DNA of 64,000 nt from Zafaria ginkgonis (lineage in GTDB: Bacteria > Actinomycetota > Actinomycetes > Actinomycetales > Micrococcaceae), in contig NZ_BAABEO010000011.1 of the NCBI RefSeq assembly GCF_039540195.1, positions 198,766-262,765 of the forward strand, written 5' to 3'. A program made the position numbers and the translations under genes. Position 1 is the first letter of the stretch. Every line of letters begins with the position of its first letter. The notes under the pieces are model-generated. The model searched no databases. It was not told where the DNA came from and saw only the letters and a program-made list of their open reading frames with translations. This document shows, in pieces, positions 58,909 to 64,000 of the stretch.

Positions 58909-60381
58909 TCACTCCTGCTTGAGCGCGATCCGGGCTACCCAGAATTCGGCGAGATCGCGCGTCGATTTGAGGCTGCGTCCCGTCAGCTTCTCGATCCGGG
59001 CAAGGCGGTAGGCCAGGGTCTGGCGATGGATGCCCAAGGCTTGAGCGGTCGAGGCCCAGTTGCGGTCCTCGTCCAGGTATACGCACAGCGTCTCCAACAG
59101 CGGGGCCCCCGCCCCGTTGCCGTCCCGGAGCGGGCCAAGCACGTGCTCAATGACCTCCCTGGCCTCGCTTTCGGACCGCGGGGAAATGGAGAACACCGCT
59201 TCGTCGTAGGTGACGGCTTCCTCGGCGCCGTACCTGACCGACTCGTGGGCCCACTGGGCACGCAACGCCGCCTCGCGCACTTCGCCGAGTTGGGAGAACC
59301 GCGGCGAGATTCCCGCGCGCACGCCGTGGAGGGCGAAGACGGACCGGGCGGCGTCGAGGTCGGCGGCAGACAGGAGCGAGACGAGGTAGCCCTTGCGGAC
59401 GGCGCTGGCATGGGCAATGTTGGCCAGCGACAGGGACTCGACAATGCGCTGTTCGTTCTCCGGCAGCATCACGGCGGCCACCAGGTCATCGACCCGCAGC
59501 CCCAGCTCCGCGGCATCCTGCTCCAGCCGGGAGAAGTTCGCATCACCGGAGTACGCATCAGTGAGCACCTGACGGCCGCGTCCGGCCGCGGCCAGGGCCA
59601 CCGCGGCGCGACGGTCCGCCTCCATGGCCACCACCCTGCTCAGATGCACCAGAGTGAACGAGTCGAGCATCGAGCCCTGCCCCTCGTCGACGAGCAATGC
59701 CGTCCGCCGGCGCGTCGAAACCTGCCAGACGGAAACGGTTCCGTGCCGCAGCGACCCGACCCGCATGCTGCGCCCCTCCGCCACCCGCCCAAACGCCGCG
59801 GCCAGCTCGCGCACTTCCTCTGGCGTTACCTGCAGCCCGCCCGGCAGGACCGTGGCACCGGTCGTGACATCAATGGCGCACAGGGCCACGTGGAAAATCC
59901 GGCCCAACTCGCGCATGAACCCCTCCCGGTCCTCATGCGGCTCGAGCACGGCCTGGTACAGCCGGCTGAGCGTGAGGACCTGCTGGGTCTGCGTGGTCGA
60001 GTTCGCTGCGGCGACGATCCGCCCGATGCTGGCGAAGGGCACCGTACCGTGGGTGATCATGAGGGGGAAGGCCAGCCGGTCGGCTTCGGCAAGCATCTCC
60101 GGCCTCAGCTCGGGAGCCATCTGGTCATCCCCCACCGTCATTCCCGCAAGCCCCGCATGCTCCAGGCGGCGGACAAGCTCGGCCTGCTCCTTGCCGTCTG
60201 CGGGAATGCAGAGGCCCACGGTCATCAACAGCTCGTTGGGACCCAACCAGCGGTAGGGCTCGGGCATCTCGCAGCTGTGTGCCCACAACACACGGCGCTC
60301 GATCCCGCCCTCGCCGGCGATCAATCGAGTGCCGGCCGCATCCATGGCCAACAAGTCCGCAACCCTCAGGTTTTGCTCCAT
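58909..60381 (-). CDS. PucR-family transcriptional regulator
   Basis: A 490-residue regulator with an N-terminal PucR-type effector domain (residues about 10-120, LRVADLLAMDAAGTRLIAGEGGIERRVLWAHSCEM as the family mark) and a C-terminal HTH of the PucR/CdaR type (LCVYLDEDRNWASTAQALGIHRQTLAYRLARIEKLTG in order). Such proteins often activate purine, GABA or amine catabolism. It sits at the head of the MFS/amine oxidase/cupin set, 231 bases before it, and is the likely activator. Its upstream side faces the glycine riboswitch region. Confidence 0.88.
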   Translation of the reverse strand: MEQNLRVADLLAMDAAGTRLIAGEGGIERRVLWAHSCEMPEPYRWLGPNELLMTVGLCIPADGKEQAELVRRLEHAGLAGMTVGDDQMAPELRPEMLAEADRLAFPLMITHGTVPFASIGRIVAAANSTTQTQQVLTLSRLYQAVLEPHEDREGFMRELGRIFHVALCAIDVTTGATVLPGGLQVTPEEVRELAAAFGRVAEGRSMRVGSLRHGTVSVWQVSTRRRTALLVDEGQGSMLDSFTLVHLSRVVAMEADRRAAVALAAAGRGRQVLTDAYSGDANFSRLEQDAAELGLRVDDLVAAVMLPENEQRIVESLSLANIAHASAVRKGYLVSLLSAADLDAARSVFALHGVRAGISPRFSQLGEVREAALRAQWAHESVRYGAEEAVTYDEAVFSISPRSESEAREVIEHVLGPLRDGNGAGAPLLETLCVYLDEDRNWASTAQALGIHRQTLAYRLARIEKLTGRSLKSTRDLAEFWVARIALKQE

Positions 60382-60629
60382 GCCGATACCTCGTATTTGA
60401 GTCTGATTCCCCGTGAACTTCCATACAATTGTCCGTCAAGCTCGATCTCCCCTGGACTACTGATGGGAACCCCGGTTCCCGTACTGGATGCCTCAGCGGC
60501 TGAGGTGGCAGTCGCCCTGGTCGAGGAGCCAAGGGTTCCGGTGACGCCAATCCCTTGCCTTGGCCGGGAAAGGGCGTGTAGCGTTTTAGATGGCCACGGG
60601 TCTTTGTTGAGCGGTGGCCAGCCAACGAT

Positions 60630-60806
60630 GGGTGGCGGGAGAGTCCCGCCGTTTACGGTGGGCGCCGTAGGAGCAACTCCCTCCCCGGGAATCTCTCAGG
60701 CCCCCGTACCGCCACCCGTGGGCAACCCTGGAAAGCGGCCACAAGCCCACCGACGGTGCAAGCGCAGAAAGTCATTGCGCGGAAACTCTCAGGTTCCAAA
60801 ACAGGG
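60630..60806 (+). promoter_or_regulatory. Tandem glycine riboswitch
   Basis: Aptamer 1 spans about 60630-60717, with P1 arms GGGTGGCGG and CCGCCACCC, and the conserved GGGAGAG, GGAGCAACTCC and CTCTCAGG elements. Aptamer 2 spans about 60726-60806, with CTGGAAAG, GGTGCAAGCGCAG and CTCTCAGG. The two are joined by a short linker, the cooperative glycine sensor form. A following hairpin (TGCCGC 60827-60832 with GCGGCA 60846-60851) is the likely expression platform. It controls gcvT. The 248 bases before it (60382-60629) hold the divergent PucR promoter and short GC hairpins, no gene. Confidence 0.93.
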
Positions 60807-60870
60807 CGGGGAGGAATTTCTTCGGATGCCGCGCCTGTCCAGGGTGCGGCACTAGCCCTTGGAGTTCCCC

Positions 60871-62013
60871 ATGACCGCCACAGACACCACCCCCGTGAGC
60901 ACCGTTTCCCTCAAACAGACATCGCTGCACGCCGAGCACGCCAAGCTCGGCGCATCCTTCACCGACTTCGGCGGCTGGGACATGCCGCTGAAGTACGGCT
61001 CCGAACTGTCCGAGCACCGCGCGGTGCGCGAGGCCGCTGGCCTGTTCGACCTCTCCCACATGGGCGAGGTCTGGGCCGCCGGGCCGGACGCGGCGGCGTT
61101 CCTGGACTACGCGCTGGTCGGGAACCTCTCGGCGGTGCAGGTGGGCAAGGCCAAGTACTCCCTGATCTGCACCCCTGCCGGCGGGATCATCGATGACCTG
61201 ATCGTGTACCGGCTCGCGGAGGACCGGTTCCTGGTGGTCCCCAACGCCGGCAACGCCCCGACCGTCGCCGCCGAACTGGCAGAGCGCGCCGCCGGGTTCG
61301 ACGTGACAGTCACCGACGCCTCCGCCACCACCTCGCTGGTCGCGGTCCAGGGCCCGGCCGCCGAGGCCATCATGCTGGCCCTGGTCCCGGACGCCGAGGC
61401 GGAAAAGGTCACCGGGCTGCGCTACTACGCCTCCGCGGAGGCCACCGTCGCCGGGATCCCCGTGCTGCTGGCCCGCACCGGCTACACCGGCGAGGACGGG
61501 TTCGAACTGTTCGTGCCTAACGCCCAGGCTCCTGTCCTCTGGGCCGCGCTGGCTGAGGCCGGGCAGCCGCACGGGCTCAGCCCGGCCGGACTGGCCTGCC
61601 GCGACTCGCTGCGCCTGGAGGCCGGGATGCCGCTGTACGGCAACGAACTGTCCCTGGCCACGAACCCCTTCGAGGCCGGCCTGGGCCCGGTGGTCTCCTT
61701 CAAGAAGGAGGCCGGATTCGTCGGCCGTGCCGCCCTGGAGGCCGCGAAGGCCGCCGGCCCGGCCCGGACGCTGGTGGGCCTGAAAGGCCTGGGCCGGCGC
61801 GCGGCCCGGGCACACTACCCCGTCCTCAACGACGGCGCCGTGGTCGGCGAGGTCACCTCCGGCCAGCCGTCCCCGACCCTGGGATACCCGGTCGCCTTGG
61901 CCTACGTCGACGCCGGCCTCGCCGAGCCCGGCACCAGGCTCGAGGTCGACCTGCGCGGTAAGGCCGAACCCTTCGAGGTCGTCGCCCTGCCCTTCTACAA
62001 GCGCCAGAAGTAG
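60871..62013 (+). CDS. gcvT: Aminomethyltransferase, glycine cleavage T protein
   Basis: A 380-residue T protein that, with P, H and L proteins, splits glycine to CO2, ammonia and methylene-tetrahydrofolate. FTDFGGWDMPLKYGSELSEHRAVREAAGLFDLSHMGEV at the start and ARTGYTGEDGFELFV with CRDSLRLEAGMPLYGNEL further on are typical. ATG 60871 follows GGAG at 60861-60864; an in-frame TTG at 60859 is less likely. It lies directly after the tandem glycine riboswitch and before sdaA; gcvH and gcvP are not in the window. Confidence 0.96.
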   Translation: MTATDTTPVSTVSLKQTSLHAEHAKLGASFTDFGGWDMPLKYGSELSEHRAVREAAGLFDLSHMGEVWAAGPDAAAFLDYALVGNLSAVQVGKAKYSLICTPAGGIIDDLIVYRLAEDRFLVVPNAGNAPTVAAELAERAAGFDVTVTDASATTSLVAVQGPAAEAIMLALVPDAEAEKVTGLRYYASAEATVAGIPVLLARTGYTGEDGFELFVPNAQAPVLWAALAEAGQPHGLSPAGLACRDSLRLEAGMPLYGNELSLATNPFEAGLGPVVSFKKEAGFVGRAALEAAKAAGPARTLVGLKGLGRRAARAHYPVLNDGAVVGEVTSGQPSPTLGYPVALAYVDAGLAEPGTRLEVDLRGKAEPFEVVALPFYKRQK

Positions 62014-62122
62014 AACCCCACCCCTCCCGGGCGGCCATGCTCCCCCAGCAGGAGCCACCCGCCACCCAACCCCTGCAGCCCGTCCACACCCCGTGGGCCC
62101 ACCGCGAATCGAGGCAGTACCC

Positions 62123-63568
62123 ATGGCCATTAGTGTCTTCGACCTTTTCAAGGTCGGCATCGGCCCGTCCAGTTCCCACACGGTGGGACCGATGCGGGCC
62201 GCCCGGAGCTTCACGGCGCACCTGGCCCACACCGGCCTGCTCGGCAGGGTGGAAGGGCTGCGGGTGGACCTCTACGGGTCCCTGGCGGCGACCGGCCACG
62301 GACACGGCACCTTCACCGCGGTGCTGCTGGGGCTGGAGGGCTTCGACCCGGAAACCGTGCTGCCGGCCGACGCGGAGGAGGCACTGGGCCGCATCGAGGC
62401 GACCGGGCTCCTGCGCCTGGGCGCGGAACTGGAGGTCCCGGCCATGGCCGGGGCGAACCCCGCGCCAACGGGTGGGCCGGAGCTGGCCTACGGGGTGAAA
62501 GACATGGTCCTGCACCCGCTGACGGTGCTGCCCACCCACACCAACGGGATGCGGTTCGCGGCCTTGGGGCCGAACGGCGAGGAACTCGAGGCCCAAACCT
62601 GGTTCTCGGTGGGCGGCGGGTTCGTCATCCGCGAGGGGGCCGAGGACACGGTCCTGGACCGGATCGAATCGGCGATCGCCGTCCAGCCCCACCCGTTCCG
62701 CACCGCGGCCGAACTGCTGGGGCACAGCCGTGCCACGGGCCTTCCCATCAGTGGCGTGATGTACGCCAACGAACTCGCCGTCCGCACCGAGGACCAGATC
62801 CGCACCGGCCTGGTGCACCTGTGGGACGTGATGGAGGCCTGCAAGAACTCCGCGCTGGCCCGCACCGGCGAGCTGCCCGGAGGCCTGCGGGTGCGCCGCC
62901 GGGCGCCTGCCTGGCACGCACGCCTGAGCGGGCAGGATCCGCACCGCGACCCCGTGTTTTGGCAGGAGTGGGTGAACCTGGTGGCCCTGGCCGTGAACGA
63001 GGAGAACGCCTCCGGCGGGCGGGTGGTCACCGCTCCCACCAACGGGGCCGCAGGCATCATCCCGGCCGTGCTGTTCTACGCCACGCACTACGCCCCGGGC
63101 GCCACCTCGCGCACCCGGGCGGAGCAGGAGGAGGTCGTGGCGCGGTTCCTGCTCGCGGCCGGAGCCGTGGGCGTGCTCTACAAGGAGCAGGCCTCGATCT
63201 CCGGGGCCGAGGTCGGCTGCCAGGGCGAGGTCGGCTCCGCGTCCTCCATGGCCGCGGCCGGCCTCGCCGAGATCCTCGGCGGCACCCCGGAGCAGGTGGA
63301 GAACGCCGCCGAGATCGCGATGGAACACAACCTCGGCCTGACCTGCGACCCGATCGGCGGACTGGTCCAGGTCCCGTGCATCGAACGCAACGCGATCGCC
63401 GCAGCGAAGGCCATCAACGCCGCCAAGATGGCGCTGATGGGCGACGGCCAGCACCGCGTTTCCCTCGACGAGGTCATCATCACCATGCGCGAAACCGGCC
63501 GCGACATGAGCGACAAGTACAAGGAAACCGCCCGCGGCGGACTGGCCGTCAACGTCGTCGAATGCTGA
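62123..63568 (+). CDS. sdaA: L-serine ammonia-lyase, iron-sulfur type
   Basis: A 481-residue L-serine dehydratase, the single-chain form with beta and alpha domains joined. The N-terminal SVFDLFKVGIGPSSSHTVGPMRAA, the middle ACKNSALARTGELPGGL and the SGAEVGCQGEVGSASSMAAAG region with TCDPIGGLVQVPCIERN supply the cluster-binding and catalytic residues. It converts serine to pyruvate and ammonia. Placed after gcvT, it fits glycine/serine breakdown under glycine control. Confidence 0.95.
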   Translation: MAISVFDLFKVGIGPSSSHTVGPMRAARSFTAHLAHTGLLGRVEGLRVDLYGSLAATGHGHGTFTAVLLGLEGFDPETVLPADAEEALGRIEATGLLRLGAELEVPAMAGANPAPTGGPELAYGVKDMVLHPLTVLPTHTNGMRFAALGPNGEELEAQTWFSVGGGFVIREGAEDTVLDRIESAIAVQPHPFRTAAELLGHSRATGLPISGVMYANELAVRTEDQIRTGLVHLWDVMEACKNSALARTGELPGGLRVRRRAPAWHARLSGQDPHRDPVFWQEWVNLVALAVNEENASGGRVVTAPTNGAAGIIPAVLFYATHYAPGATSRTRAEQEEVVARFLLAAGAVGVLYKEQASISGAEVGCQGEVGSASSMAAAGLAEILGGTPEQVENAAEIAMEHNLGLTCDPIGGLVQVPCIERNAIAAAKAINAAKMALMGDGQHRVSLDEVIITMRETGRDMSDKYKETARGGLAVNVVEC

Positions 63569-63650
63569 ACCGCCGTCCCCGACCCAGTGGTTCCGGTTGC
63601 CCCGGTTCCTATCCAGCCTGTTCCGCCACCACTTTTGAAGGAGTCCTTCC

Positions 63651-64000
63651 ATGAGCCTGGCCCCCGACGGCCGCCGCCTGTTGCGCATCGAGGCGCGCAA
63701 CTCCGCCACCCCGGTCGAGCGCAAGCCCGAGTGGATCAAGGCCAAGGTCAACATCGGCCCCGAGTACGTGGAACTGAAGAAGCTGGTCAAGACCGAGGGC
63801 CTGCACACCGTGTGCGAGGAGGCCGGCTGCCCGAACATCTTCGAGTGCTGGGAGGACCGCGAGGCCACGTTTTTGATCGGCGGCTCCGAGTGCACCCGAC
63901 GGTGCGACTTCTGCCAGATCGACACCGGCAAGCCCGCGGCCCTGGACCGGGCCGAACCGTTCAAGGTCGCCCAGTCCGTCAAGCAGATGGGGCTGCGCTA
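63651..64000 (+). CDS. lipA: Lipoyl synthase (3' end missing)
   Basis: The first 116 codons of lipoyl synthase, a radical-SAM enzyme that inserts sulfur to make lipoate on the E2 and GcvH proteins. Seen are the auxiliary-cluster cysteines in CEEAGCPNIFEC and the SAM-cluster motif CTRRCDFC. AAGGAGT precedes ATG 63651. The gene runs off the right edge. Its product is needed for the glycine cleavage system and the 2-oxoacid dehydrogenase in this window. Confidence 0.96.
   Translation, partial: MSLAPDGRRLLRIEARNSATPVERKPEWIKAKVNIGPEYVELKKLVKTEGLHTVCEEAGCPNIFECWEDREATFLIGGSECTRRCDFCQIDTGKPAALDRAEPFKVAQSVKQMGLR

Noticed and set aside
60470..60870. A plus-strand open frame over the riboswitch region
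   Set aside because: The frame lies within conserved riboswitch structure and has no protein family pattern; it is noncoding leader.
1..64000. CRISPR arrays, tRNA genes and insertion sequences
   Set aside because: I looked for evenly spaced repeats, cloverleaf sequences and transposase motifs (including terminal inverted repeats with duplicated targets) and saw none.

Overview
The window is about 64 kb of very GC-rich, gene-dense DNA. I count 51 protein-coding genes, two of them cut by the window edges and one broken by an internal frameshift. There is one 18-base assembly gap at 9516-9533. I saw no tRNA, rRNA, transposon, CRISPR array or prophage. GC bias at third codon positions, GTG/TTG starts, 4-base ATGA gene overlaps, a fused QsuB-type dehydratase and a copper amine oxidase whose active-site spacing matches the Arthrobacter globiformis enzyme all point to a soil actinobacterium of the Micrococcaceae (Arthrobacter-like). 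The genus is inference. The content is a catabolic island for plant-derived phenolics and amines, followed by housekeeping nitrogen and one-carbon genes.

Region 1 (1-10.8 kb) looks like a flavonol-glycoside locus. It holds an FMN monooxygenase (cut by the left edge), a LysR regulator, a carboxylesterase, a quercetinase-like bicupin, a TetR repressor with a clear palindromic operator, a GH78 alpha-L-rhamnosidase, an MFS transporter and a luciferase-like oxidoreductase. Region 2 (11-13 kb) has a malic enzyme and an orphan excisionase-type DNA-binding protein. Region 3 (13-17.3 kb) has a protein with two complete alpha/beta-hydrolase domains, divergent from a shikimate/quinate-type transporter and type I dehydroquinase. 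Two overlapping LacI-type operators lie between them. Region 4 (17.3-24.1 kb) is a minus-strand set of flavin monooxygenase, RidA-like protein, DUF1028 protein, M20 amidohydrolase and aspartase, with a divergent LysR and a TetR.

Region 5 (24.2-33.1 kb) handles amines: copper amine oxidase, a small His/Met-rich membrane protein, a frameshifted aldehyde dehydrogenase, an APC permease, an NCS1 permease and a YtcJ-type amidohydrolase. Region 6 (33.2-37.2 kb) has a LacI repressor divergent from a quinate/shikimate dehydrogenase and a fused 3-dehydroshikimate dehydratase. With region 3 these give a complete route from quinate or shikimate to protocatechuate. Both loci carry the same TGCAA-N4-TTGCA operator. 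Region 7 (37.3-41 kb) has a GerMN lipoprotein, a probably leaderless PLP aminotransferase, an NAD(P)-binding protein and a flavin reductase. Region 8 (41-44.4 kb) is the catechol branch (catR-catB-catC-catA). A shared motif lies upstream of both catR and catA.

Region 9 (44.7-49.7 kb) encodes a branched-chain-type 2-oxoacid dehydrogenase (E1 alpha, E1 beta, E2) and an aromatic/histidinol-phosphate aminotransferase. Region 10 (49.8-55.5 kb) is nitrate assimilation (transporter, molybdopterin nitrate reductase, flavoprotein electron donor) and a small 4-TM protein. Region 11 (55.6-60.4 kb) is a second amine cluster: cupin, FAD amine oxidase, MFS transporter, PucR regulator. Region 12 (60.6-64 kb) is a tandem glycine riboswitch followed by gcvT, sdaA and the start of lipA.

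The likely theme is that plant esters and glycosides (rutin-like flavonols, chlorogenate-like quinate esters) are split by the rhamnosidase, quercetinase and esterases. The products feed quinate and protocatechuate metabolism, and amine and aromatic side products go through the oxidases and the cat pathway. A conserved 59-nt structured intergenic element occurs twice, each time beside a terminator.
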